NCBI GenBank assembly: GCA_021298395.1
Contig: JAJTFH010000008.1
Span: 1 to 64,000 of the forward strand
Direction: 5' to 3'
DNA length: 64,000 nt
From: Gemmatimonadota bacterium
GTDB taxonomy: Bacteria > Gemmatimonadota > Gemmatimonadetes > Gemmatimonadales > Gemmatimonadaceae
Within the stretch, counting starts at the first letter, position 1. Every line of letters begins with the position of its first letter. Under the pieces are notes generated by a model. The model saw nothing but the letters and a program-made list of their open reading frames with translations, did no database searches and was not told where the DNA came from. The position numbers were made by a program, and so were the translations under genes. Positions 50,601-58,652 of the stretch are shown one piece after another.

Positions 50601-50945
50601 GAGCACGCTCCGCGTCGACGCGAGCTCGAGCACGCCGACCAGCGCCCCCCGCCGGAGCCCCTGCTCCCCTTCGATCGTCCGCGCCACGTCGAGCGGCGCG
50701 GTCCGCCGCGCACTCCAGTGGTGGCCCCGCCAGGCGATCACCACCAACCCGGCGAGCACCGCGAACCAGCAGAACAGCGGGAGGAGTGCCGGCCAGGCGA
50801 TCCATCGCCCATCACCGAGGAGCGTGGCGGCCGTCGCGAGCCCGGCGAGCCCCCATGCGGCGCCCATCGCGGCGACCCGCCCGCGATCATCGCGTCGGAT
50901 CCGCGCCACCTCGCGCGCGACCAGGGCGACCGGATCCATCACCAT
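47670..50945 (-). CDS. DUF4175-family membrane protein with long coiled coil
   Basis: From ATG 50945 (7 bp after the DUF4159 gene) the protein has 1,091 residues. Two membrane helices lie near residues 25-70 and a third near 145-165 (GLAVVAMLGASLVAGF). A region of about 300 residues with Ig-like strands follows (FLGDVRVTAVFPAYLERPAESV), then more than 400 residues rich in Gln, Ala, Glu and Arg that should form an extended coiled coil. DUF4175 has no known activity. The coiled coil suggests a structural envelope role with the neighbouring DUF4159 and TPR proteins. Confidence 0.85.
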   Translation of the reverse strand: MVMDPVALVAREVARIRRDDRGRVAAMGAAWGLAGLATAATLLGDGRWIAWPALLPLFCWFAVLAGLVVIAWRGHHWSARRTAPLDVARTIEGEQGLRRGALVGVLELASTRSVLIDAAAARIGEQLAPAVDALAPRAAARRRRGMGLAVVAMLGASLVAGFTWRAQPNGWRVMQRPIAAARGQLLAPLRFDGLPIGVARGSSLAIDLRADGRPTVQVTWRPLGAGWRDTLLAVAADGRARLTLARVDADLRLVASDGRVTTDTAQVRAVDRPFLGDVRVTAVFPAYLERPAESVDAEMPLQIPEGTVLAIEGRASEALASVTLVPVDDMEAPGPAARPVARTARVALPAEGLRFGGRFTPTRSGSYAWEAVGRSTPIEDLPAPLAVEVIPDLAPRISIVNPEGPVRVDPASRVAIEVVAEDDHRLGTIAIRRQVIDAAGQGGASTETTLSAGGEAAWVGAVRLDLAALGLTPGATVRLVAVAREAGPRARVVESAPLELQVPTADEGREAAREVGDAAAAAAVAAARAQAALAERTADAAQARDRGALRAERAEQAREIAAQQRAVQEKVAELEATAQTLEERLRQAGALDTTLARQLQDAQRLLREALSGSLDASLQRLDAARESGDADRTRQSLAEVAAQQQRMREALERSAQMLQRAALEGAMRTTADQAEALAKDQRRYADAKGAADSAPPPTTAEQLARRADALEQAVEAMAQRLASARAQTGARGAREAAEAARRAEAASREGAAETAAQAAEEAARTLAETQRAQLAEWRGELTSALDRSVQELLQLAREQERVAEEARQDPADPAVRARQSAVQQGVQAAQQRLAEQARQSALVSPRSQQTMAAAQQQVSEAARQVQQGGPGASNAEMREAADALRQAAQQLTRDRERAASASSASGLPELMQQLQQAAQQQGAMNGQLQSLLSMARAAGQSGSEGLDEQGQAQARRLAQSQRAVAQALDEAADVDPSGRAQEMAREARGLAQQLDQGIATAATEQRLERLLRRMLDAGRSLEQEERDATQRREARAAAREPARFTPVGSRATGAEAQRFATPSWAELRALSPEERALALEYFRRLNAERVP

Positions 50946-50952
50946 GCCGCGC

Positions 50953-51621
50953 TCACCGTCCGACCGCACTCGTCACCGCATAGACGAAGAGGTTCACCCC
51001 CATCCGGAGCGCCGCCTCATGCGCCTCCGGCGGATCGGCGGGATAGGTGCCGATGTCCTCCCATCCGTTCCCGAGATCGCTCTCGTGCGAATAGAAGACA
51101 GCGAGGCGATCCCCGATGAAGATCCCGAACCCACGCGCGGGCTCGTTGTCGTGCTCGTGGATCTTCGGGATCCCCTGCGGGAAGGGATAGACGATCCGAT
51201 AGATCGGATGCGTGAGCGGGACATCCACCAGCGCGCGGTCGGGGAAGACGCGCGCGAGCTCACGGCGCACCGCCGGATCGAGCCCATAATTGTCATCGAT
51301 GTGCAGGAACCCGCCGCGCAGAAGATAGGTGCGCAGCCGCTCCACCTCGTCCTCGCGCAGGCGGATGTCCCCATGCCCGGTGAGATGCAGGAAGGGGTGA
51401 TCCCAGAGCCGCTCATCCCGCAGGGTGAGTCGCACCTCGTTCGGTTCGACCGCGAGTGTGGTGCGCGTACGGATCGCGCGAATGAGATTGGGGAGACTCG
51501 ACGGGTTGGCATACCAGTCATCGCCCTGGTATTGGACGCGCGCGACGGTGAGGCGTGGGACGGTGACAGCGGGCGCGCCAAGCGCCACGGCGATCACGAT
51601 GGCCGCGACGATCCCCTTCAT
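50953..51621 (-). CDS. DUF4159-family exported protein
   Basis: From ATG 51621 (ATGA overlap with rsmI) the 222-residue protein has a signal peptide, ARVQYQGDDWYANPSSLPNL, the GHGDIRL segment, RTYLLRGGFLHIDDNYGLD and the C-terminal GWEDIGTYPADPPE. The fold is thought to resemble class I amidotransferases without the catalytic Cys; here the equivalent position carries HIDDN. It is next to DUF4175, as often seen in such clusters. The function is unknown. Confidence 0.88.
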   Translation of the reverse strand: MKGIVAAIVIAVALGAPAVTVPRLTVARVQYQGDDWYANPSSLPNLIRAIRTRTTLAVEPNEVRLTLRDERLWDHPFLHLTGHGDIRLREDEVERLRTYLLRGGFLHIDDNYGLDPAVRRELARVFPDRALVDVPLTHPIYRIVYPFPQGIPKIHEHDNEPARGFGIFIGDRLAVFYSHESDLGNGWEDIGTYPADPPEAHEAALRMGVNLFVYAVTSAVGR

Positions 51622-52442
51622 TCGTGCGCCAGCCGATACGCGAGGTTCCGCGGTGCCCCTCGCTCCTGCAGCGCCTGCGACACCTCGCGCGCCGTGCGCC
51701 CCTCGGCACGCCACGATTCCACAAGCGATCGCAGCGCCGCCTCATCGAGCGCCACCGGCGCTCCCGCCCCGATCACGAGCACCACCTCGCCGCGCGGTGG
51801 CTGCGCCTCGGCCGCCGTCGCCACCTCGCGCACCGTCCCGCGCACCACCGTCTCGAACTGCTTGGTCAACTCACGCGCCAAGACGGCGGGGCGATCTCCA
51901 GCCCCAGCCACCTCGAGCTCCCGCAAGGTCTCCGCCGCCCGCGACGGTGCCTCATAGAGCACCGCGGTCTGCGGCGCAGCGACGATCGCCTGGATCGCCT
52001 CGGTGCGCTCGCGCCCCTTCCGCGCGAGGAAGCCGAAGAAGGTGAAGCGCTCCGCCGAGAGTCCGGAGATCACCAAGGCCGCCAGGAGCGCCGATGGACC
52101 AGGGACCGGGGAGACCGTCACCCCCGCCTCGATCGCCGCGCGCACCAAGCGGTCGCCCGGGTCGGAGAGCAGCGGCGTCCCCGCGTCGCTCACCAACGCG
52201 AAGGACTCGCCCGCGACGAGTCGCGCGACGAGTCCCGGGACCCGCGAGGCCTCATTGTGTTCGTGATAGGCCAGGAGCGGCGTGCGGATCTCGAACCGCT
52301 CGCAGAGCCCCCGGGTGTGCCGCGTATCCTCCGCGAGGATCGCCGACACGCCACGCAGCACCTCGACCGCCCGGGGACTCAGGTCGCCCAGATGCCCGAT
52401 CGGGGTGCTGACGACGTGCAGCGTCCCCCCGCCGGCGCTCAC
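51618..52442 (-). CDS. rsmI: 16S rRNA (cytidine(1402)-2'-O)-methyltransferase
   Basis: This 274-residue SAM-dependent tetrapyrrole-methylase-fold enzyme 2'-O-methylates C1402 in the decoding centre. Motifs are VSTPIGHLGDLSPRA, LAEDTRHTRGL, LVSDAGTPLLSDPG, VSPVPGPSALLAALV and YEAPSRAAETL. GTG is the start, with a four-base overlap with trxA. It is full length. Confidence 0.95.
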   Translation of the reverse strand: MSAGGGTLHVVSTPIGHLGDLSPRAVEVLRGVSAILAEDTRHTRGLCERFEIRTPLLAYHEHNEASRVPGLVARLVAGESFALVSDAGTPLLSDPGDRLVRAAIEAGVTVSPVPGPSALLAALVISGLSAERFTFFGFLARKGRERTEAIQAIVAAPQTAVLYEAPSRAAETLRELEVAGAGDRPAVLARELTKQFETVVRGTVREVATAAEAQPPRGEVVLVIGAGAPVALDEAALRSLVESWRAEGRTAREVSQALQERGAPRNLAYRLAHE

Positions 52443-52765
52443 CCCAGCTGCGCGTCGAACTTCGCCGCGAGCGCCGGCTTGGGCACCGCGCCGATCACCT
52501 GATCCACCAGCGTCCCATTCTTGAAGAAGAGGAGGGTCGGGATCGACCGGACCTGGAACTTCATCGCCGTCTTCTGATTGGCGTCGACGTCGAGCTTGGT
52601 CACCTTGACCTTGCCGTCATACTCCGCCGCCAGCTGGTCGAGGATCGGGGCGATCATGCGGCAGGGGCCGCACCAGGTCGCCCAGAAATCGACGACCGCG
52701 ACCCCGGCATGCTGCTCCACCTCGGTCGCAAAGGACTCATCGGTCACCACCACGGGCTTCGACAT
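52439..52765 (-). CDS. trxA: Thioredoxin
   Basis: The 108-residue cytosolic dithiol reductase has the active site WCGPC (31-35) and the cis-Pro block VRSIPTLLFFKNG. The ATG at 52765 is preceded by a good Shine-Dalgarno (AGGAGA), which decides it over the longer frame. It heads the nine-gene minus-strand operon, linking redox capacity to the exported proteins downstream only by position. Confidence 0.97.
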   Translation of the reverse strand: MSKPVVVTDESFATEVEQHAGVAVVDFWATWCGPCRMIAPILDQLAAEYDGKVKVTKLDVDANQKTAMKFQVRSIPTLLFFKNGTLVDQVIGAVPKPALAAKFDAQLG

Positions 52766-52817
52766 CGTGTTCTCCTGTTCGGATCGGGCGACGGTGCCAA
52801 CCACCGCCGCATCTCGC

Positions 52818-52826
52818 TAACGTTCC
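52818..52826 (+). promoter_or_regulatory. Candidate -10 region for the epimerase gene
   Basis: TAACGTTCC lies 49 bp before the epimerase start in the divergent trxA spacer. It contains the palindrome AACGTT, so it could also serve the other strand. There is no clear -35. Confidence 0.3.
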
Positions 52827-52866
52827 AGTGACCCTTCGTGCCTGCGTCGCACCCGGAGCCGCCTGA

Positions 52867-53280
52867 ATGACCACCCCTGCCACCCCTCGAGGCACCCGAC
52901 TCGCTCACATCGGCATCGCCGTCGAGTCGCTTCAGGGGATCCTACCGTTCTATCAGGAACTGCTGGGCCTCCCGGAGGTCCCGCTCGACGATGCCGATGG
53001 CGCGCGCATCGTCGGATTGGCCGCGGGAGAACCGCTGGTCGAGCTCCTCGAGCCGGCCGTCGCGGACTCCCCGATCGGGAAGTTCCTCGCCACGCGCGGC
53101 CCGGGGATCCATCACCTCTGCTTCCACGTCGACGACCTCGACGGCACCCTCGCGCGCTGCCGCGCCGCCGGGATCCGCCTGATCGATGAGACCCCGCGGA
53201 TCGGCGCGGAGGGGAAGCGGATCGCGTTCCTCCATCCGAGCGCGACCGCCGGTGTCCTCATCGAACTGATGGAATATTAA
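52867..53280 (+). CDS. mce: Methylmalonyl-CoA epimerase
   Basis: This 137-residue vicinal-oxygen-chelate enzyme interconverts the two methylmalonyl-CoA epimers, linking propionyl-CoA to succinyl-CoA. It shows LAHIGIAV (metal ligand H14), GPGIHHLCFHV and the C-terminal TAGVLIELMEY with the metal-binding Glu. The mutase and propionyl-CoA carboxylase genes are not in the window. It converges with the lipoprotein gene 8 bp away. Confidence 0.92.
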   Translation: MTTPATPRGTRLAHIGIAVESLQGILPFYQELLGLPEVPLDDADGARIVGLAAGEPLVELLEPAVADSPIGKFLATRGPGIHHLCFHVDDLDGTLARCRAAGIRLIDETPRIGAEGKRIAFLHPSATAGVLIELMEY

Positions 53281-53288
53281 TGGGGACG

Positions 53289-53717
53289 TTACCGGCAGAA
53301 GGCCGCGACGGGGGCCAGCCCCACGTCTTCCACGAACCAGCGCCCGATCTTGGGGTTCAGCACCGTCGTGAAGGTGGTGCGGGCCTTGAGGTCGCCCTGC
53401 ACCAGGTCCACCGGGATCAGTTGCCGTCCCCCCTGCCCCGTCTGCGGCATCCCCAGCGTCGCCTGGTCGTGGCGCAGATGGCAGATGATGATCATCGCGC
53501 GCTGCTCCACCTCGGCGGTCTTGGCTCGATCGCGGACCGGGGACTCGGCATTCCCCCACACCGAGGCGAGCCCACGCAGGTCGTTCCCGCGTGCCGCCGC
53601 CAGGAAGCCACGGACCGCAGCATCGGAGCTCTCGGCGCCGGCCACCGGCCCCGCGGGCACCGACGCGCACCCGGTGAGCCACCCCATCGTCAGCAGTATC
53701 ACGAGTCGACGCACCAC
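53289..53717 (-). CDS. Small lipoprotein of unknown function
   Basis: A 142-residue protein starting at GTG 53717 (a second GTG follows) with a lipoprotein signal (LLTMGWLTGC, lipidation at Cys17). The mature part has one helical region, SSDAAVRGFLAAARGNDLRGLASVWG, resembling the start of NTF2/SnoaL-like domains, and ends with AFCR; I cannot assign a family. It lies alone between two convergent or divergent plus-strand genes. Confidence 0.7.
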   Translation of the reverse strand: MVRRLVILLTMGWLTGCASVPAGPVAGAESSDAAVRGFLAAARGNDLRGLASVWGNAESPVRDRAKTAEVEQRAMIIICHLRHDQATLGMPQTGQGGRQLIPVDLVQGDLKARTTFTTVLNPKIGRWFVEDVGLAPVAAFCR

Positions 53718-53749
53718 GCACTCCCTTGTGAGAGGACCTCTCGCGGAAG

Positions 53750-54475
53750 ATGACCCGCCAACGCCTGTACATCAACATCGATCATGTGGCGACGGTGCGG
53801 CAGGCCCGCCGTGCCGCCTACCCTGATCCCGTGCGCGCGGCCCGCCTCTGCGAAGACGCCGGTGCCGATGGGATCACCGCGCACCTGCGCGAGGATCGCC
53901 GCCACATCCAGGATGCCGACATCGAGGGGCTCGTCGCCCAGGCGCGCACCCCGTTCAATCTCGAGGTCGCCGCCACCGACGCGATGATCGCCCTCGCGAC
54001 ACGGCTGCGTCCGCATCAGGTCACCCTCGTCCCCGAGAAGCGTGAGGAGGTCACCACCGAGGGGGGGCTCGACCTCTTCCACGACCCCGCGCGCCTCGAG
54101 GCGGCGATCCTCGCCCTACGCGCGGCGACCGTGCGCACCTCGCTCTTCATCGATCCCGACGCGCGGCAGGTCGAGCGCGCGGCCGCCCTCCGCGTCGAGG
54201 CGATCGAGCTGCACACCGGGCGCTACTGCGAGGAGCCGGGCCATACCCCGCACCTCACCGCGCTTCGCGCCGCGGCGGCCCACGCCGCCTCGTTGGGACT
54301 CGCGGTGCATGCCGGTCACGGCCTCACCCTCACGAACGTCGGCCCCGTCGCCGCCATCCCCGAGTGCGAGGAGCTCAACATCGGCCATGCGATCATCGCG
54401 GACGCGATCTTCGTCGGCCTCCCGGAGGCGGTGCACCGGATGCGCGCCGCGATGGACGCGGCCCGCCGTGGCTGA
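53750..54475 (+). CDS. pdxJ: Pyridoxine 5'-phosphate synthase
   Basis: The 241-residue TIM-barrel enzyme condenses deoxyxylulose phosphate with 3-amino-2-oxopropyl phosphate in the DXP-dependent vitamin B6 route. Motifs are YINIDHVATVRQAR, GADGITAHLREDRRHI, FNLEVAAT, VPEKREEVTTEGGLD, ELHTGRYC and GHGLTLTNVG. It heads a plus-strand group with a small protein, a flippase-like protein and ispE. Confidence 0.97.
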   Translation: MTRQRLYINIDHVATVRQARRAAYPDPVRAARLCEDAGADGITAHLREDRRHIQDADIEGLVAQARTPFNLEVAATDAMIALATRLRPHQVTLVPEKREEVTTEGGLDLFHDPARLEAAILALRAATVRTSLFIDPDARQVERAAALRVEAIELHTGRYCEEPGHTPHLTALRAAAAHAASLGLAVHAGHGLTLTNVGPVAAIPECEELNIGHAIIADAIFVGLPEAVHRMRAAMDAARRG

Positions 54476-54794
54476 GCGTCGCGCCGTCGGGGGGGGACTC
54501 TCCGGCGCGGGACTCCGCGACCTCCTCTCCTCGGGGATCGCCGGTCTCGAGTCGGTGCCCGCCGCGCGAGCCGAATCGCCACGCCCGGCGGCCCCCGCTG
54601 GTGATACCCGTCGTGCGCCCGAGGCCAGACCGGTCTCGGGCCCGCCCCCGATCGACCACTTCCTCTATCGCGGACCCGCGGCCCTTGCCGCCGCCCGTCG
54701 GCTCGCCGCCCGCCTCGCGCAAACCACGCACCCGCCCGACCCCACCGAGCTCGACGAGCTCCACGACCTCCTCCGTCTCGCCGGCGAGGACTGA
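54468..54794 (+). CDS. Small hypothetical protein
   Basis: A 108-residue frame from GTG 54468 overlaps the end of pdxJ by eight bases. It is Ala/Pro/Arg-rich with a disordered middle and two short helical parts (LRDLLSSGIAGLESV; AALAAARRLAARLAQ). No family is recognised. The tight fit between pdxJ and the next gene (4 bp) supports its being real. Confidence 0.5.
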   Translation: MAERRAVGGGLSGAGLRDLLSSGIAGLESVPAARAESPRPAAPAGDTRRAPEARPVSGPPPIDHFLYRGPAALAAARRLAARLAQTTHPPDPTELDELHDLLRLAGED

Positions 54795-54798
54795 CCCG

Positions 54799-55809
54799 AT
54801 GCGCATCGGCTGGCGCGGCATCCTCGGCATCGCCTTGAGCGGCCTTCTGCTCTGGCTCACCCTCCGGGATGTGGACCTCGCGGAGGTCGTCACCATCCTC
54901 CGCACCTCGAGCCTCGGGCTCTGGCTCGCCTGTACCGTCGTCGCGACCGCGATCTTCCCGCTCCGCGCCCGCCGGTGGCAGGCGATCCTCGCGCCGATCG
55001 CCCCGCGCGTCCCCGTCACCCCGCTCTGGCATGCGACCGCGATCGGGATGATGGTGAACAACGTGGTCCCCGCGCGCGCCGGGGAGATGGCCCGCGCCTT
55101 CGCCATCAGCCGCGCACGCCCCGAGATCCCATTCCCCGCCGCCTTGGGCTCGCTGGTCGTCGATCGGCTCTTCGACGGCACGGTGGTCCTCGGATTGATG
55201 CTCCTCGCGACCCTCGACCCACGGTTCCCCGCCGACGCCACGATCCTCGGATGGACGGCGGGGCGCATCGCGCTCGGCGCCGGTGCCATCCTTGCCATCG
55301 TTCTCGCGGGGATCGTCGTCCTCCTCTTCGCCCCCGATCTCGTCACGCGTAGCATCGGCGGCACGATCGGTCGACTCGCCCCTCGCATCGGCGAGCGACT
55401 CCAGCACCTCGTCACCGCCTTCACCGCCGGCGTGGCGGTCCTCCGCTCCCCGGCCCTCATGATCGAGGTGCTCTGGTGGACGCTGCTCCATTGGCTCACC
55501 AACGCCGCCGCCTTCTGGCTCGGCTGCCTGGCGATCGGCCTCGATGCACCATTCAGCGCGAGCCTCTTTCTCCAGGGGATCATCGCCATCGGGGTCGCGA
55601 TCCCCTCCTCGCCCGGCTTCTTCGGCTTCTTCGAGGCGGCGGGTAAGGCGGGGCTCGGGCTCTACGGGGTGCCGAGCGACCTCGCGGTGAGCTGGGCGAT
55701 CGGGTTCCACCTGCTCTCCTTCGTCCCCATCACCCTGCTCGGCGCCTGGTACTTCGTCCGCCAGCATCTGCATTTCCGCGATATGACCGCTGCCGGAGAC
55801 GCCGCATGA
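54799..55809 (+). CDS. Lysylphosphatidylglycerol synthase TM-type (UPF0104) membrane protein
   Basis: From ATG 54799 the 336-residue polytopic protein has about eight membrane helices. The family motif PLRARRWQAILAP is followed by MVNNVVPARAGEMARAF, and a later SPGFFGFFEAAG. It corresponds to the flippase half of MprF/AglD-like proteins without the aminoacyl-transferase domain, so lipid translocation is likely but the substrate is unknown. It overlaps ispE by four bases. Confidence 0.85.
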   Translation: MRIGWRGILGIALSGLLLWLTLRDVDLAEVVTILRTSSLGLWLACTVVATAIFPLRARRWQAILAPIAPRVPVTPLWHATAIGMMVNNVVPARAGEMARAFAISRARPEIPFPAALGSLVVDRLFDGTVVLGLMLLATLDPRFPADATILGWTAGRIALGAGAILAIVLAGIVVLLFAPDLVTRSIGGTIGRLAPRIGERLQHLVTAFTAGVAVLRSPALMIEVLWWTLLHWLTNAAAFWLGCLAIGLDAPFSASLFLQGIIAIGVAIPSSPGFFGFFEAAGKAGLGLYGVPSDLAVSWAIGFHLLSFVPITLLGAWYFVRQHLHFRDMTAAGDAA

Positions 55810-56690
55810 CCACAGGCACCGCCGCCCGCGTCGACGCGCAGGCGAAGATCAACCTCTCGCTGCGCATCCTCGCGCGGGAGACCACCGGCTTTCATCAGCT
55901 CGAGACCCTCTTCGCCCGCATCGACCTCGCCGACACCGTCGAGGTCGCGCTCGACACCAGCCAGCGGGACATCGTGGTCGAGGGGGCCGACGTGGGGCCG
56001 CCGGAACAGAACCTCGCGTATCGCGCCGCGGTGGGCTTCATCACGGCGACGCGATGGGAGACGGGGTTCCGTATCCGCATCGTGAAGCGGATCCCAGTCG
56101 GTGGGGGGCTCGGCGGCGGCAGTGCCGATGCCGGCGGCGTCTTGCGGATCCTGAACACCTTGGCCCCGCGGCCCCTCTCCCCCGCGGCGATGATGACGCT
56201 CGCCGTCCGGCTCGGCGCCGACATCCCCTTCCTCACCGTCGAGGCCCCGGCGGCCTTGGCCTGGGGACGCGGGGAGCGGATGCTCGCCCTCCCACCCCTG
56301 CCACCTAGAGATCTGGTCCTCGTGGTCCCCCCCTTCGGGGTGAACACCGCCGAGGCGTTCGGGTGGGTGGCGGCGCAGCGCGAGGGCCGGCCCATCATCG
56401 CCCCCGCCCCGTTGGTCGCGGACGATCTCACCCGCTGGGAGCGGATCGCTCGTCTCGCGGACAACGACTTCGAGCCGGTGGTGGTCGAGCATCACCCGGC
56501 GATCGGGAACTGTCTCTGGGCGCTCCGGGTCTCCGGAGCCCTGATCGCTCGCCTCAGTGGGTCGGGATCGACCGTGTACGGGGTCTTCGATGGGGGGGCC
56601 CCCGCCACCCTCCCGGGGCTCCCCGACGGGACGCGGATCATCCACTCGGGCTTCGCGACGCGGGTGGCCCCCGTGGAGCGACTCGGCTAG
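55806..56690 (+). CDS. ispE: 4-diphosphocytidyl-2-C-methyl-D-erythritol kinase
   Basis: This 294-residue GHMP kinase acts in the MEP isoprenoid pathway. It shows the substrate motif AQAKINLSLRIL, the ATP-binding loop PVGGGLGGGSADAGG and the C-terminal SGSGSTVYGVF. The TAG stop also forms the start of a likely promoter for tRNA-Gln. With pdxJ, it is another enzyme linked to deoxyxylulose-phosphate use. Confidence 0.96.
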   Translation: MTTGTAARVDAQAKINLSLRILARETTGFHQLETLFARIDLADTVEVALDTSQRDIVVEGADVGPPEQNLAYRAAVGFITATRWETGFRIRIVKRIPVGGGLGGGSADAGGVLRILNTLAPRPLSPAAMMTLAVRLGADIPFLTVEAPAALAWGRGERMLALPPLPPRDLVLVVPPFGVNTAEAFGWVAAQREGRPIIAPAPLVADDLTRWERIARLADNDFEPVVVEHHPAIGNCLWALRVSGALIARLSGSGSTVYGVFDGGAPATLPGLPDGTRIIHSGFATRVAPVERLG

Positions 56691-56695
56691 CTTCC
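56688..56695 (+). promoter_or_regulatory. Candidate -10 element of tRNA-Gln overlapping the ispE stop
   Basis: TAGCTTCC begins with the ispE TAG stop. The predicted transcription start is about 9 nt before the tRNA. Confidence 0.45.
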
Positions 56696-56707
56696 TCGAG
56701 TCCCTGC

Positions 56708-56778
56708 TGCCCCTTCGTCCAATGGCAGGACATCGCACTTTGGATGCGAGAATGGTGGTTCGAATCCACCAGGGGCAA
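56708..56778 (+). tRNA. tRNA-Gln (TTG)
   Basis: A 71-nt cloverleaf with acceptor TGCCCCT/AGGGGCA, anticodon loop CTTTGGA (anticodon TTG), and T-arm GTGGTTCGAATCCAC. The weak first pair (U1-A72) is typical for tRNA-Gln. CCA is not encoded. Confidence 0.95.
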
Positions 56779-56838
56779 CTCGGGGCGCCATCGGCACTTG
56801 CGCCCCCTTCCCCCCTGTCGCACCGGCCCCGGTTCTCC

Positions 56839-56846
56839 TAGCTTTC
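56839..56846 (+). promoter_or_regulatory. Candidate -10 element for prs
   Basis: TAGCTTTC, identical to the thrS/valS element, lies 80 bp before the prs start. Confidence 0.35.
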
Positions 56847-56918
56847 GGGGCTGTCGTTGGACGGGGTCGTCCGCCTCTGGGCGGTCCCGCACCGCCCCAC
56901 CTCGCTCGGACCTCGCGC

Positions 56919-57872
56919 ATGGACGGTCTCTCGGTCCCCCTGACAGGCTTCCGCGTCCTCACCGGCACGGCCAATCGGCCGCTCGCCGAGGAGATCGCCC
57001 GGTCGCTCGGCACCGAGCTCTGCCGCACCAATGTCACACGGTTCGCCGATGGAGAGGTCTTCGTCCGGCTCGATGAGAACGTCCGCGGCGCGGATGTCTT
57101 CATCGTCCAGCCGACGAACCCGCCGGCCGAGAACATCATGGAGCTCCTGCTCCTGGTGGACGCGGCGCGACGGGCCTCGGCAGCGCGCATCACCGTGGTG
57201 CTCCCGTACTACGGCTATGCGCGGCAGGACCGCAAGGATCAGCCGCGCGTCGCGATCGGCGCCAAGCTGATGGCGAACATGATCATGCGCTCCGGCGCGG
57301 ACCGGGTGCTGGGGCTCGACTTCCACCAGCACCAGCTGCAGGGGTTCTTCGACATCCCCGTCGATCACCTCTACGCGGCCCCGGTCTTCACGGCGCATTA
57401 CCGGAAGAAGAACCTGGTCGACCCCGTCGTGGTCGCCCCGGATGTCGGCTCGGCGAAGATGGCGCGTGGGTTCGCGAAGCGGCTGAACGCCTCGCTCGCC
57501 ATCATCGACAAGCGGCGTCCGGCAGCGAACGTGTCGGAGGTCGTGAACGTGGTCGGTGAGGTGGAGGGGAAGGATTGTCTCCTCGCCGACGACATGATCG
57601 ATACGGCGGGGACGGTGAGCGAGGCGGCGCGGGCGCTCAAGAAGCTGGGCGCGCGGGACATCTACGTCTGCGCGACACACGGCTTGCTGAGCGGCCCCGC
57701 GGTGCAGCGCCTCTCCGAGGCGCCGATCACCGAGGTGGCGATCACCGATTCGGTGGCGCTCGCCCCGGAGAAGCGGTTCCCTGCGCTGACGGTGCTCTCC
57801 GTCGGCGAGTTGTTGGCGAAGGCGATCCGCTTCACGCACGCGGATCAGTCGGTCTCGTCACTCTTCGAGTGA
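56919..57872 (+). CDS. prs: Ribose-phosphate pyrophosphokinase
   Basis: The 317-residue enzyme makes PRPP from ribose-5-phosphate and ATP for purine, pyrimidine, His, Trp and NAD synthesis. Motifs are NVRGADVFIVQPTNPP, YYGYARQDRK, LDFHQHQLQGFFDIPVDHL and the PRPP loop LLADDMIDTAGT. It is followed by rplY and pth, the conserved prs-rplY-pth order. Confidence 0.97.
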   Translation: MDGLSVPLTGFRVLTGTANRPLAEEIARSLGTELCRTNVTRFADGEVFVRLDENVRGADVFIVQPTNPPAENIMELLLLVDAARRASAARITVVLPYYGYARQDRKDQPRVAIGAKLMANMIMRSGADRVLGLDFHQHQLQGFFDIPVDHLYAAPVFTAHYRKKNLVDPVVVAPDVGSAKMARGFAKRLNASLAIIDKRRPAANVSEVVNVVGEVEGKDCLLADDMIDTAGTVSEAARALKKLGARDIYVCATHGLLSGPAVQRLSEAPITEVAITDSVALAPEKRFPALTVLSVGELLAKAIRFTHADQSVSSLFE

Positions 57873-57968
57873 CGCGGTAGGACCCTTTTTCATCCCGTTG
57901 GCGCGCCGCCGGGCCGGAGATACCGGGCACCCACGTCGCGCGCCACAGTGCAGCAGAGGTCACGTTCC

Positions 57969-58619
57969 ATGGCAACCGTTCCCTTCTCCGCCACCACCCG
58001 TGGCACCACCGGCAAGGGCGTCGCGCGCAAGCTCCGCGCCGCCGGCCAGGTCCCCGCGGTCATCTACGGGCACGCGCGGCAGCCCCAGCCCCTCGCGCTG
58101 GATCACCACGCGCTCACGCTCTTCCTCGAGAAGCACCCGTACCAGAGCACGGTGATCGCGCTCAACGTCGACGGCACCTCGAGCAACACGCTCATCCGCG
58201 AGGTGCAGCGTCACCCGTACAAGAAGCAGATCCTGCATGTCGACTTCCAGGAGCTCGTCGCGGGTGAGACGGTCACCGTCCCCGTGCCGCTCCACTTCGT
58301 CGGCACGCCGGAGGGCGTCCGCCTCAGCGGCGGCATGCTCGACCAGATCCTGCATGAGCTCGAGCTCGATTGCGATCCGACGAACATCCCGGGCCACATC
58401 AACGTCGATGTCACCGCACTCACGATCGGTCACTCGATCCACGCGGGTGAGATCGCCCTGCCGGCCGGCGTCACGCTCCGCTCGAACCCCGACGCCACCG
58501 TCTGCGTCTGCGCGGCGCCGCGTGTCGAGGCCGAGGCGGCCCCGGCCGAGGGGGCATCGACGTCGGAGCCGGAGCTGATCCGCAAGGCGAAGGCCGACGA
58601 AGAGGCCGAGGCCAAGTAA
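57969..58619 (+). CDS. rplY: Ribosomal protein bL25 (Ctc form)
   Basis: The 216-residue long form of L25 binds 5S rRNA. Residues 1-90 are the L25 core (RKLRAAGQVPAVIYGH, REVQRHPYKKQILHVDF) and 95-185 the TL5/Ctc beta domain (PLHFVGTPEGVRLSGG). The tail is Ala/Glu-rich. I chose ATG 57969 over a start seven codons upstream because the L25 family begins there and an AGAGG lies just before it. Confidence 0.95.
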   Translation: MATVPFSATTRGTTGKGVARKLRAAGQVPAVIYGHARQPQPLALDHHALTLFLEKHPYQSTVIALNVDGTSSNTLIREVQRHPYKKQILHVDFQELVAGETVTVPVPLHFVGTPEGVRLSGGMLDQILHELELDCDPTNIPGHINVDVTALTIGHSIHAGEIALPAGVTLRSNPDATVCVCAAPRVEAEAAPAEGASTSEPELIRKAKADEEAEAK

Positions 58620-58652
58620 CCCGTCCGGCGTCCGGGACCACCGAGTCCGTCG

